DNA of 64,000 nucleotides, taken from Tetradesmus obliquus. Taxonomy: Eukaryota > Chlorophyta > Chlorophyceae > Sphaeropleales > Scenedesmaceae. The stretch spans positions 3,712,001 to 3,776,000 of the forward strand of contig CP126197.1 of the NCBI GenBank assembly GCA_030272155.1, in the 5' to 3' direction. The position numbers were made by a program, and so were the translations under genes. This document shows positions 1-10,789 of this stretch, piece by piece; position 1 is the stretch's first letter, and every line of letters starts with the position of its first letter. Below the pieces are notes generated by a model, which saw nothing but the letters and a program-made list of their open reading frames with translations, made no database searches and was not told the origin of the DNA.

Positions 1-345
1 TGCTGTGGTGATCACCACACCTGTGACTGGGTCCAGCTTCATGTGCCGCATCCAGCAGCCGCGGTCCGCCAGCAGCACGTTAAGCACCTGCCCTCCCACA
101 CGCAATACATCCAGAAACCAAAAGCCTGAGGCATGTGTGCATTCAACCACAGTATGTGCCCACCTGTGACCGGGTACAGCTTCATGTGCCGCATCCAGCA
201 GCCGCTACTAGCCAGCATGGACAGCACATCATGCGACGTGTGATCATGCAACACGTGTGCATTTCAGACACCTGTGCCCACCTGTGACTGGGTCCAGCTT
301 CATGTGCCGCATCCAGCAGCCGCTACTAGCCAGCATGGACGGCAA
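1..345 (-). repeat. Three decayed copies of PDAT exon 3 end plus splice donor
   Basis: The 3' end of PDAT exon 3 (genuine copy about 404-470, encoding CWMRHMKLDPVT plus the donor) recurs at about 1-75, 165-220 and 285-345, inside the downstream intron. Each copy keeps the exon end and the GT donor but has no acceptor of its own. Flanking intron sequence is copied too. Confidence 0.75.
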
Positions 346-2467
346 ATTTGACAAATGACAAATGATCATGCGCCACGTGCGCGTTTCAGACACCTGTGCC
401 CACCTGTGACTGGGTCCAGCTTCATGTGCCGCATCCAGCAGCCGCGGTCCGCCAGCAGCGTCTGCGCCATGCTCAGCGTGCCCCACAGCCGCTGACGGAA
501 GTAGCTCTGCGCACACTCCTCGCCCTGCCACAGCTCCAGCCCAGAGGTGACAAAGCCTGCGGCACAGCAGGAAATGGGTTATGTGCGCAGCATGGTTTCA
601 GGGTTTCTGCCTCATGCATCCCTGCGTTCTTCCAGTGACAAAGCCTGCAGCACAGCAGCAGCAGCAGGTGGCCATGATGGGGCCTGATGGGGCTGAAACT
701 GCGTCATGCATGCGCTCTCCTCGCCCTGCCACAGCTCCAGCCCAGAGGTGACAAAGCCTGCGGTACAGTAGCAGCAGATCAAGGACAGCACGCAGGATGG
801 ATAACCAGGGTCTTGATCACTCACATTGGTTGTGTCGGGCCCTGACTCTCGGTGTCTCTAGGTTTCTCCCCTTACCTGTTACCTGCGGGCTGGTGGCTGG
901 CTGCCTGCAATGGTGCTGTGCATGCACACCCTTGCTGGTCACGCCAAGCAACCATGTGAGGCAAACAGCAACATCCAAGCAAACCGCAGCATCAGTCTGC
1001 GAGTGGCAGCCTGTTTGAATCTATGCGTTGCAGAGACTGACACACACCTGGCACAATAACAACAGGGTGGTGTGCCTTGAGGCCCTGCTTCGCTGCCATC
1101 TGCCCCGGCCGCGGGCCGTCGTCCCCAATGATGCTGCTGACTGTGTCACTCAGGTTGGCCAACTTTTCAAGAAAGCCGTCCAGGCTCACGTCAAACTGCT
1201 CCACCTGCAAGGCACAGGCGATGAGCATATCATTGCACTCAACACTGCTGTCATCACTCTGCAAGGACATCAGTCACCAGATACGTCAACGATTGACGGC
1301 TGCTATCCAGTCGGGCTCGTGCGGTGTCCTGTTACGTTCAGCCCTGCACTCTAACAAGTTTCAATTCCCTAGTCAGGACGCCAGCCAGCGGGGAGCCTGC
1401 TCTTTGGGTGGCTGCTGCTGCTGCTGCTGCTGCTGGTCGAAGCCTGTTGCATGTAACCTAGCAGCTGGCACTGCTGTGGAACGCAGCACGCAGGGTGGAG
1501 CCAGCGCAGAAGGCTGCTGCTACACTGCATGCCGCTGCTTGTAGCGGGCAAGCCTTGTTAGCAAATAAAAATCCTGCTCAGCAGACCTACCAGTGTGGTG
1601 TTAAGCCGCGAGACGCTGTCGTTGACTGCCGCACGTACGCGCTCATCCTGCAGGAGCAGCAGCGTAACATTGGGCAGGCATGCGTCAGAGCACGCAATTT
1701 ACACCGCAAGCATGCAGCTAAACACCAGGGCATGTTGCTGTGTGTGCATGCACAGCTGGTGAGAGGTGGAAAGCGTCGTACTCAACCCCAGCCCAAGCAC
1801 ACAACAAGCATGCATGTCAGACTCCAGGCGCACCATCACCGGCAGACCACCGTGTGTACTGTGTACAGCGGCACTGCAGGAAGTACTTCGCTGCTGGGCT
1901 GCCAATCAACTTTGCTTGCAGGACGCACGCTAGCATGCGCACTGTTCACCTGCTGTCCGGCTGCATTCTACTAAGAGATACGGCGGCATCCCGGCTGCCA
2001 ACTGCTGCTGAACCAAGCAGCTGCCTTGTGCTTCAGTAGGTGCCAAAGTCACAAGTCAACAGTCTCACCTGTGCAGCCTTTGGGACCCCAAACCCAAGGG
2101 TCACTGCCACCACAGCAAACACCAGCAGCGTAACGCCAAACACTCGCCGCTTCCTGCCCTTGCGTGGCTTTTCCTGCTTCTGGTGCAGCTGCTGCTGCTT
2201 GTCCTGCTTCTGCTTGTGCTGCTTGTGTTTCTTTCCTGCGGCCAGCTTGCTTGCAGGACGCTGTTCTGCAGTGCTCGCCTCATCGTCCTCTGCAGCTTGA
2301 CTGAAGACGGAGTCTGCAGGATGTGCATGCTGCTGCTTAGCTTCCTGGTGCTCTTGCTGCCGCTTCTCCTGCTCCTGCGGGCGCTGATGGTTGTTCTTGT
2401 GCTTTGTTCTCCCTGCGGCGCTGGCTTTGGCCTCCACAGGTGCTGCTGGTGCCTCAACTGCTGTCAT
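1..2467 (-). CDS. PDAT1: Phospholipid:diacylglycerol acyltransferase, 5' part
   Basis: PDAT moves an acyl group from a phospholipid to diacylglycerol, making triacylglycerol at the ER. Three exons are in the window, read leftwards: 2467-2069, 1204-1048 and 556-404; their phases agree. Exon 1 encodes a charged, Q/K-rich N-terminus and one membrane segment near residues 104-126 (RRVFGVTLLVFAVVAV). Exon 2 has FDVSLDGFLEKL and then KQGLKAHHPVVIVPG, the PDAT entry to the alpha/beta-hydrolase domain. Exon 3 has GFVTSGLELWQGEECAQ, YFRQRLWGTLSMAQ and CWMRHMKLDPVTG, all strongly PDAT-like. The catalytic Ser-Asp-His part would lie left of base 1. Intron copies of exon 3 ends surround that exon. The divergent neighbour starts 323 bp away. 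LCAT-like relatives are the only alternative; the short N-terminal membrane anchor favours PDAT. Confidence 0.85.
605..780 (-). repeat. Copies of PDAT exon 3 start plus splice acceptor
   Basis: The first bases of exon 3 (GFVTSGLELWQGEE) with the CAG acceptor recur at about 716-775, and a shorter piece lies at about 633-655. They sit upstream of the real exon start at 556 on the minus strand, so exon 3 has intronic copies of both its ends. Confidence 0.7.
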
Positions 2468-2790
2468 AGCACGTCACCTGGGCTCCTCAAAGAGCCGATG
2501 CTGTGCTTATTGCTGAGCACCAGCAGTAGTAGCTGTGCAGTAGCACCCTTGGACTGTTGCGTCAACGGCTCAACTGCGATCGAACGGACAGCTTCGCCAA
2601 CCCAGTGAAATGCTTCCTTTCCTGCTGGAATGGAATTTCCAGCAGCTCGTGGCTTTCAAGCTTTCACACAACCCCAGCCAGACCGGTTATGACAACCATG
2701 CAGTTTGAACACATACATGGTGTTTGGATACTTCGATCAACTTGCTTTGCACACTGCCAATCTTTCGGGAGTTTGAGCCGCCTGAGCAAG
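2468..2790. promoter_or_regulatory. Shared divergent promoter, PDAT and DHDPS
   Basis: The start codons of the two divergent genes are 323 bp apart, so both 5' UTRs and promoters must lie here. I see no convincing TATA box. The call rests on gene layout only. Confidence 0.45.
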
Positions 2791-5700
2791 ATGCAGCTGC
2801 AAATCACACAGCGCCCAGCACCCGCGCGGCAGTGTAGCAGCAGGCGCCCACTGCGGGTGAATGCTGTTCTAGCAACACCTCTGCCCGAAACACAGAAGCA
2901 GCAGGGAGTGGAGGCGCTGAAGAAGGCGGCACTAATCACTGCTGTCAAGACTCCGTGAGCACTTGATCACACTGCCGTCTTTGCCTTTGGCGCTGCTTGT
3001 CTCACTATCATCATCTTAATGTTTTGTGCACTCTTTCACGGCCTGCTGAGGCCTCACTTCAGAAATAACCCCAGCTGGCAGCTGTTGAGCCAGTTGCAGC
3101 AGACTGTGCTGGCTCGAAGTGCATGTGCATCTGCAGCTGACCATTCTATCTGATCCAGCCTGCTTAGGCCAGTTGCACCCTGCATGTAGTCCTCAGGTGC
3201 TTTGCATGTCACCCTGCATGCATGTGGCTGCCACACTCCCGCCATGCTGATGGGTGACACCACTGCTACCATCTGAGCTCCTGCCCTCATTGTTTTATAA
3301 ACATCTACTGTTGCTGACTCATATGCAGGTACCTGCCCAATGGCAAGTTTGACCTGCGTGCATATGACAGGCTGATTGAGCTGCAGATAGCCAACGGCGT
3401 GGATGGCGTCATTGTTGGCGGCACAACAGGTGTGTGCAGCAGCATTTCAAAAAGGCAAAAGCAGCGGCAGCAGCAGCGCAGAAGCAGCAGTCTCGTGTGC
3501 TTAAACACGCACCAGCAGCACCCGTAGCAACATAAGCAACAGCTTGCATTTGAGCTTGCTTGCGGCGCGGCAGCTTGCATTGTACATTGCAGCAGCGCGT
3601 CACCAGTGCCGCAGCAAATTGTGGCGGCAATGCCAGGCGCCGAGCCGCGCGTGCCTCGGCTTATATGCTAGTACAGTAGCAGCTGTCTGTTGCTGGTGGC
3701 AGGGGTCTGCTGCATAGTTGAAACGCAATGCACATGCCTATATCCTTTGCATTCCATTTCAAACCCCAAATCAATTTCAAATTTTCAAATTGCAGGCGAG
3801 GGCCACCTCATGTCCTGGGATGAGCACATCATGCTCATCGCACACACGGTCAACGCGTACGGCGACAAGCTCAAAGTGATTGGCAACACAGGCTCCAACT
3901 CAACGGGAGAGGCGCTGCACGCAACGGAGCAGGGCTTTGCTGTGGGCATGCACGCAGCACTGCAGGTGCGTCAGCAGCAGCAGCAGCAGTGGTAGCTGGC
4001 GGCTGGCACACATATGAATCAAGAGCTTTCAAGCCAGTTTAGCACAGTTTTGGCTGCAGAGTAAGCCAGCTAGTTTTGGCTGCAGAGTAACTGCTCAAGG
4101 AGGGCCCCGCCATCATCCGCCTCACTTGCTCTTGCGCACGCTGCCAACGTCGACAATGCATTGATCCTCAACAAGCTTTACACCCTTACCACAGCAAGAC
4201 CAGCTTTGGCTGCCACCTCAATGGCACACATGCTTGTCAACCGAGAGCGCTGCCAAAGACAACACCTGCTTCACCTTTCTACTTCCCACCCCGCATATTA
4301 ACCCCTACTATGGCAAAACCAGCATGAGCGGCCGGCAACACATACACTTCTCAACGAGTATGTCTCAATATGCTTGCCAACCCGCAGATCAACCCGTACT
4401 ATGGCAAGACCAGCATGAGCGGCCTGCGTGCACACTTCCAGGCACTGCTCAAGGAAGGCCCAGCCATCATCTACAACGTGCCGGGCCGCACCGGCCAGGA
4501 CATCCCGGATGCGCTGGTGCAGGAGATGGCTGGCCACCCCAACTTCCTGGGCATGAAGGAGTGCACAGGCAACAAGCGCATCGGCAACTACACACAGCAG
4601 GTGCGTGGTGTGGTTATATTAACTTGGAAAGCTTTAGCAGCAGCAGGGAATCCTAAGCTTCTGGGCATGAAGGAGTGCACAGGAAACAAGCGCATCGGCA
4701 ACTACACGCAGCAGGTGCGTGGTGTGGTTGTCAAACATTCATTAGCTGTAGCAGCAGGCCTCTGAGCTGTAGCAGCAGGGCAACGTAACTTCTTGGGCAT
4801 GAAGGAGTGCACAGGGAACAAGCGCATCGGCAACAGGTGCGTGGTGTGGCTGTCGAACATCAATCAGCTGTAGCAGCAGGCTCTTGAGCTGTAGCAGCAG
4901 GGCGACTTAACTGCCTGGGCATGAAGGAGTGCACAGGCAACAAGCGCATCGGCAACTACACGCAGCAGGTGTGTGTTGTGATTGTGATGTGGTTGTCTAA
5001 CATCATTAAGCTGTAGCAGCAGGGAACTGTAACTTCCTGGGCATGAAGGAGTGCACAGGCAACAAGCGCACCGGCAACTACACACAGCAGGTGCGTGGTG
5101 TGGCTGTCGAACACTTTGAGCACGCAGCAGGCGGAGGGGTGTGTGCGATGGATAGGGTGACAGGGCAGTTTGGATTCGTGCTGATGTGTGTGGCAGGGAG
5201 GTTGTCTGATGTTCTTGCAGCGGCAGTGGCAGATGAGGGGCCTGGCATCAGACATGTTCACAGTGGTGTGGTAGGGCTGCCAAACAACCAGCTTCAGCAG
5301 CAGTCATCAGGCATCGCTGCTGCTGACATATGCTGTGCCGCCTGCCGCTTACTCACTGCCTCCCAACAGGGCATCAACTGCTGGAGCGGCAATGATGATG
5401 AGGCGCATGATGGCCGCCACCAGTTTGGCAGCGCGGGCGTAATCTCCGTGACAGCCAACGTCATCCCTGGTGCGTGGTCTGGCGGCACGTGGAGGTGTAG
5501 GAATTGCAGCAGGCAGCAGCAGCAGTCAAAGGCTTGCTTGTAGTGCTGCAGTGCGCCCACGCGCACGCTTGTGGTTGCGCAGCCTAGCACACAACGTGCA
5601 ACACTGCAGCAGTAGACCTGTTTGCTGCTGTGCGTGCGTGCTTGGTTCGTCTCTGCATGCCTGTTTGCCAAGATGATACACGGCTCACCAGACCCCGAGC

Positions 5701-6205
5701 TCAGTACAGAAATGGCAGCCCACACGATCCCTACAACCCAGCGATAAAACTGAATAGCACCTGTGCACGTGTGTCTCTATTCCTTGCAGGCTTGTTTGCC
5801 AAGATGATGCATGGTACACAGGACCCCGAGCTCAAGGCAGCAGTACCCCTCACCATCTCCACAACCGTACTGTAAATCTGACATACCTCTGTGCTTGGCT
5901 GCCACCTTGCAGGCCTGTTTGCCAAGATGATGCATGGCTCGCCAGACCCCGAGCTCAACGCCAAGCTGCAGGACCTCATCGGCTGGCTCTTCTGCGAGCC
6001 CAACCCCATCCCGCTCAATACCGCGCTCATGATGTGCGGCCTCGTGCGGCCCGTGTTCCGGCTGCCGTATGTGCCGCTGAGCCGGGAAGAGCGGGAGAAG
6101 GGAGCGAAGCTGCTGCGGGCGGTGCAGGAGCACATACCCGGCTGCAGCGAGGTGCGGGTGATGGAGGATGACGAGTTTCTGCTGGTGGGCAGCGCACACA
6201 AGTAG
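2791..6205 (+). CDS. DAPA: 4-hydroxy-tetrahydrodipicolinate synthase, plastid
   Basis: The enzyme condenses pyruvate with aspartate semialdehyde, the committed step to lysine in plastids. Six exons: 2791-2954, 3329-3429, 3796-3965, 4388-4600, 5370-5469, 5913-6205 (1,041 nt, 346 aa). The basic, S/R/A-rich N-terminus ([14 protein letters not shown]) looks like a transit peptide. Later motifs are [28 protein letters not shown] (active-site Thr), [21 protein letters not shown] (catalytic Tyr, substrate-binding Arg), [10 protein letters not shown] (Schiff-base Lys), [19 protein letters not shown] and [11 protein letters not shown], as in plant DHDPS. The length is close to plant enzymes. Exons 4 and 6 have tandem copies of their ends in adjacent introns. 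The start chosen is the first ATG that gives a transit peptide; an upstream in-frame ATG at 2695 is possible. Confidence 0.93.
4085..4345 (+). repeat. Decayed copies of DHDPS exon 4 interior and start
   Basis: In intron 3, about 4087-4118 reads like LLKEGPAII of exon 4, and about 4300-4333 repeats [12 protein letters not shown] with an upstream intron-like flank. Both are broken. The genuine exon 4 begins at 4388 after a CAG acceptor. Confidence 0.65.
4645..5092 (+). repeat. Four tandem copies of DHDPS exon 4 end plus donor
   Basis: The last 50-60 bases of exon 4 ([19 protein letters not shown]) and the GTGCGT-type donor, genuine end at 4600, are repeated with ends at about 4714, 4836, 4968 and 5090. 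The period is 114-132 bp. Copy 2 has lost the YTQ codons. The intervening intron sequence is copied with them. No copy has its own acceptor. Confidence 0.85.
5655..5850 (+). repeat. Two decayed copies of DHDPS exon 6 start plus acceptor
   Basis: The start of exon 6 ([15 protein letters not shown], genuine start 5913) recurs at about 5665-5705 and 5788-5840, each after a pyrimidine-rich intron tail. The second copy has the CAG acceptor. Substitutions (SPD to TQD) and loss of reading frame show decay. Confidence 0.8.
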
Positions 6206-7408
6206 AGTAATGATATGATGGTGTTTGAGTATTGTCGGCGTTGTGAGGATTGAGAGGGGTTTGGTGTATGGGTTTGGCAGGGCACATGCGAGGCGGAATG
6301 CCGTAGAACCAGCTACAACGAACGCGATTGCTGCGGCAGCAGCAGCTGTGGCGGCAGCGGCCGTGTAGCACAGGAGGGTGGTCCACTCTGGTTGTGCCAG
6401 CAGATCCTCTTGTGGTGTTGCTTGTACAGCGGAGGCTCTCTGCAATGCCGCAGGCAGCTGCTGTGCTGTGCGCGTTGCAGCAAGATGCCATGACCGTCAG
6501 CAGCAAGCGCGCACGGGCTCAAGCGATGCCTGCGCATCAGCTGTGCACAACAGCTTTTGTTGTTCTGCAATAGCGCTGAGTTTTCTGGGCAGGCGCTGCT
6601 GCGGGTTGTCGGCAGCAGGGCAAGCCTCCGCGCTGTGCCTTGCTTGATAGGCCAGAGATCGATGCGTTTCCATTCCAAAAGCAGTCTCCAACCATCTTAT
6701 GTCTGTTGTGGTCTGCTGGTGGCACCGCCTTAAGGCGGCTGAGGTAGTTTGGTTTCAGACAGATATGCTCTGTTCAGGGTACTGCAAGGCTCTGCTCAAG
6801 GCTTGGGGTTCCTTTTGTGCAGCAAGTTGCACAGCCGGTGCTGGGGTTGTGCATTGAAGCGCACCCAGCATGTGCTGTGTGAAGTTGTGTCTGGGGCGCG
6901 TCCAGTGTGTACAATAGCTTCGCTGATTGTGTGCGCGCGTCGGCAGAAAGGAACTCTGAATTTGATCATCGAGAAAGATGATGCGCACTACAAATAGTTG
7001 TTCTGAACTACGGTGTGACACTGCGCCTGAGGCTGCCTGGTGCCACAACACCAGCCTGTTTGCTCAGGTTTGCGGCGCCTTGAAGGACTCGTCTGGGTTG
7101 CTTGCATGAGGTTGCGATCTCAATCGAGGCCCATTCATCAAGTTGTTGTGGCGGCACGCTGGTCAAGCAGCAGCACACGGCCGCCGCGCCGCGTGTGCAC
7201 TTCTGTGACCGGCGCTTGGCGGAACATTGGAGCGTGCCAGGATCCAGTCCCTGCTAGGTCTGCCACATCATCTGTTTGAGCAGCGTTTTGTGCGTTGCTT
7301 CGGGTAACAAACTGGTACAACCTGTTGTTGATCTCAGCCAGCCTGGCTGAGTAGTACTGGTCATCGTGATCTTTGCAGATCTTCAAGTGCCCGCAACAAA
7401 CTCTCCCT

Positions 7409-7413
7409 TTACA
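7409..7413 (-). terminator. Candidate poly(A) signal for HACD
   Basis: TTACA on the plus strand is TGTAA on the minus strand, the usual chlorophyte poly(A) signal, about 520 nt after the HACD stop. The motif is short, so chance occurrence is possible. Confidence 0.35.
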
Positions 7414-7428
7414 ACTGCACCGAGTGCT

Positions 7429-7433
7429 TGTAA
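7429..7433 (+). terminator. Candidate poly(A) signal for DHDPS
   Basis: TGTAA lies about 1.2 kb after the DHDPS stop. I noticed no earlier plus-strand copy. If used, the 3' UTR is long, which is common in these algae. Confidence 0.35.
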
Positions 7434-7874
7434 CCAGCTGGCCTAGAAGCAGTATGGTCACACTGCACTGCAGCTGCATTCACTGAGTGTATGTATGACT
7501 GACTGAGGGTGTTCATGTTGCACCGCTTTGCACAACCTCCATGCACCTCATGTCCGCAGCCAGCAACACAACTCTCTGTCAACACCTGGCCCGCTGACCT
7601 CGAGTTGCAGGTCATGCATCGCGCACACAAGAGTTTCAGGCACCACAGCCGCGCTGGCGCAGCTTAGGCTGTGTGCACGCAGGCAGCTGCATCTGACTCA
7701 TCCTGAGCAGCCTGTGTGCATGCTTCCGAAGCTCCATCGCCTGCTGCTATTCTCACTCATCTCATGGAGCGCTACCGCCGCAGCTGTTGAGCTACACTAC
7801 ATGCTGCCATGGCTGCCTCCTCGTTATTGCTGCTGGAGCTGCCAATCAGCAACTGCTGCGCTATGGCAGCTTGG

Positions 7875-7909
<35 letters not shown>

Positions 7910-7931
7910 CCGCTGCTGCTGCTGCTGCTGC

Positions 7932-8065
7932 TCAGTCCTCCTTGCCTGCTGCTGCCGCCCGCTGGCCGCCTGCTGCCACTGGTGCCTTCAGCTTCTTGCT
8001 GCGCTGGCGCAGCAGGCTGCTGAAGTTGCCCCACCACAGGTAGGGGTACAGCACCAGCATGATCT

Positions 8066-8120
<55 letters not shown>

Positions 8121-10370
8121 CAGGGTCATTGTCAGCAGCAGCACAAGCCAGCTCAGAGGTAACGGCGAATGCTGTACAGCACACTGCATACTCGCCCCAA
8201 ACTCTATTTTTTGGTGAGCGAGAGCTTTTATTCAACTTTCTTTATATTTGGGTGAATGGCCTCACCTGAATAAATATGGCGTAGTCCCAAGCAAAGTTGT
8301 ACTTGTTGGGCATGTGGATGCTGTACAGGTCGCGGCTGCGCAGGTAGGGCAGGCCCTTCCACAGCAGCAGCATCTCACTGACCACGCCAGTTGGGTACAG
8401 CAGCAGGAATGCATTGTACCTTGAGGAGTAACAACAACAGCAAGGCAGGAGGGCAACAGCAAGCACACATTGTGATACGGCAGCAGCATCGATAGTGTGA
8501 TATCACGCTGACCACACTGGTGGGGTACGGCAGCAGGAACGCGTTCTACCTGCAAGAAGGCATGCAGCAGGCTAAGCAGGTTTGGGATACTGGCTTTGAT
8601 GGATGCGCCGCTTTGGCGGTGTGTTGGGAGCGTAGACAGGAGTGCTTGGGTGTGACAAGGGTGCACTGCAGCATGACCTGATGCCAAACCGCATTAAGCT
8701 AATACAATGCCTGTTATTAAACTAGGGCGGACAATGGCACACCAGATTGTAACAATGACAATGACATGTGTGCTCACCTGAGCCATGTCAGCCAGGCTGG
8801 GCAGGCGTGCAGCAGCTGCAGGCCATACCAAGGGTAGCGGATCATCTGCAGGCCCGGCAGGGTTCAGCAGCAGCAGCAGCAGCAGCCAGGGTTCACCACA
8901 GCCGAGCGCAGCCATCAGCTACAGCTGGTTGAGTGCAGGAGCAAACAAGAGCTGCTGCATTGCCAGCCATATGTGACGACTGTGTGGTGATGTCTTGCGA
9001 TGTCTACAAGGACGTGTACAACAGCAGCACCTGGTGTCACTGCAGGTCTGTGATTTAATTTCTGAATCTCCAGTGCGCGTTGACCAGCCATGCCAGCCTT
9101 TGACTCAGCGTGCAGGGCCTATACCTGGCATGAGTTGCTGCTGCTGGCTGCTGCTGCACCAGTATGGATGCGTATACGTACGGAGAACAGATTGGGCGCT
9201 GCAGCACAACTCGTGGTGTTTACTGCCTGTAGATACGCACCTCCCCAAGGGACCAGACGATGAGCATCAGCGGTGCGCATGACAGGTGCTGCAGCTGCAG
9301 GGCACGCCAGCAACAGGCGGTGTGAGCAGCTGCGGCAACAAGCCTTGCTTGATCGCAAACAGGCGTGTTGAAAGATCCGGGATTGCAGCTGTGTATGCAA
9401 CATGTGTGTCAGGTGTAGCTAGCTCACAATTTGTCGAACAAACTCGTCTCGTCTATTGCTGCCTGATGCTGCTGGAGTTCGTCCTGGCTCCTCTGCTGCC
9501 GCTTCCTCGCTGCTGCTGCTGCTGCCGCTGCTGCTGCCGCCGCTGCTGCTGCCGCCGCTGCTGCTGCCTGGAAAATTCAAAAGCACACCTCAGGGATGCC
9601 GACCGCGAACATGAACAGTGCATTAGCACGCCCCAGCCACTGCAGAAAATTTGTGACAGGGCTGCTAGGCACGATGCCTGCATGGGGTGGATGGATTTAA
9701 TCATAGGGTGGCAAATGTTAGCAAAGCAAAGGTCTGATGCTTGAGAGTGTTTGGGACAGCCGGTATGGGCCGTGGTTGGGTCTTGTCTGTAGGGCAGGGC
9801 AGCTTCCACCAACCCCATCTGAGATGCAGCGCAACGCGTTTAGCTGCAAACGCTGAAATGATTGCCGACGAGTGCTGGCAGAGGCAGGGCTAATGACTGG
9901 GATAATGATATGCCAAATGACAGTAACAGGTAACATCCTCAAGTTGGCGTGCTGGGGTGCCATTCAAGCAAGCACTGCATTGCCAGTGCTGCTGCTAACA
10001 TCAGCAGGGTGTGGCTGCTGCTAAACCTCACCTGTGCCTGCATGCAGGATCTCTGCAAAAGCTGCAAACTGAAGCCACCCTGCATGTTCAACAAGAGCTT
10101 TCATGTTCTGCCACTTTCTCTCGCCTTTCAGCCTGACCCTGTCTGTATGCAGTTGGCAGCAGCGTCAGCAGCAGCAACTGCTGCAGCATTCCACTCACTG
10201 GCATACACGCTGCCTGCCAGGAAGATAGACTGGCGGTCTGGCCCCTTCTGTGCAGCTGACAGGCAAGCTGCTAGGCACAGGGACCACCCAATGCCTTGCA
10301 CTGCATTGTACAGCACCAGGTAGCCCCTGATGGCAGGATGGGCATTGTTGTGGTCTCGATGCTTCGTCAT
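7932..10370 (-). CDS. PAS2: Very-long-chain 3-hydroxyacyl-CoA dehydratase
   Basis: PAS2/HACD removes water from 3-hydroxyacyl-CoA in the ER fatty-acid elongase. Exons read leftwards: 10370-10199, 10079-10032, an unresolved exon starting near 9818, 9639-9589, 9294-9241, 8845-8778, 8419-8266, 8063-7932. Landmarks: GYLVLYNAVQGIGWSL (first membrane helix), AFAEILHAG, WLGRANALFMFAVGIPE, LIVWSLGE then MIRYPWYGL, YNAFLLLYPTGVVSE, and LYSIHMPNKYNFAWDY. YPTGVVSE holds the family's catalytic Tyr and Glu, seven residues apart. The protein is multi-pass. The C-terminus ends GKED and lacks the lysine-rich ER tail of the Arabidopsis protein. About 20 residues near 9650-9820 could not be placed; DGLVEAALPY fits the start of that part. 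Confidence 0.88.
8064..8117 (-). repeat. Intronic CTG tract abutting HACD last-exon acceptor
   Basis: On the gene's sense strand this is a long (CTG)n run ending in CAG, directly against the last exon at 8063. On the plus strand it reads as CAG repeats. It takes the place of the usual polypyrimidine tract. Confidence 0.8.
8505..8562 (-). repeat. Decayed copy of HACD exon start (YNAFLLLYPTG)
   Basis: The minus strand repeats the acceptor and first 45 or so bases of exon 8419-8266, with changes that turn YPTGVVSE towards YPTSVVSV. It lies in the intron just upstream of the genuine exon. Confidence 0.7.
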
Positions 10371-10789
10371 TTTGTCGATAATTGAATTTCAATGCTTACA
10401 ACAACGTAAGTGAGGAGCGGAAAGCGGTGATCAACGCATACAAAAGAAAGCACACAGCTGGCAGCAACACTCGTACTGCGTTATACCCCTGCGCATCGGC
10501 CTGTCATATGACACACGCTTGCCTCGTCCGCCTACTGAGGGTAGGTGCACCTGCCTAACTTCGTCAACAACTTCAGGTTCCCGCAAACCGCCTATGCCAC
10601 GTGATGTGTAGCACTGCACACGTCCTGCCTGGAATCCAACTTCTTGATTCTGGTACCCGGAACCTGGAGCTGCTCCTCACGCCTCGTTCATCTAGAGACG
10701 TGCTATAAACCACGCTCACCAGCTCCACAGCAGCACCACTAGCGAAGCCAGCAGCGACAGCAGCAGCAGGAGCTGAGCACAACACGCCT
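10371..10789. promoter_or_regulatory. Shared divergent promoter, HACD and KHE1
   Basis: The two start codons face away from each other across 419 bp. The region must contain both promoters. No specific element is identified. Confidence 0.4.

Larger units (their letters stand above)
6206..7931. other. Convergent 3' UTR region, DHDPS and HACD
   Basis: No gene is recognised between the two facing stop codons. The stretch holds a TGTAA on the plus strand at 7429-7433 and one on the minus strand at 7409-7413. A long (CTG)n-rich tract begins near 7878 and runs into the HACD end. The small open frames here have no recognisable domain. Confidence 0.5.

Noticed and set aside
4645-5092. Mutually exclusive alternative exons in DHDPS
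   Set aside because: The copies are only exon ends with donors. They lack acceptors and the front of the exon, so they cannot be spliced in as exons.
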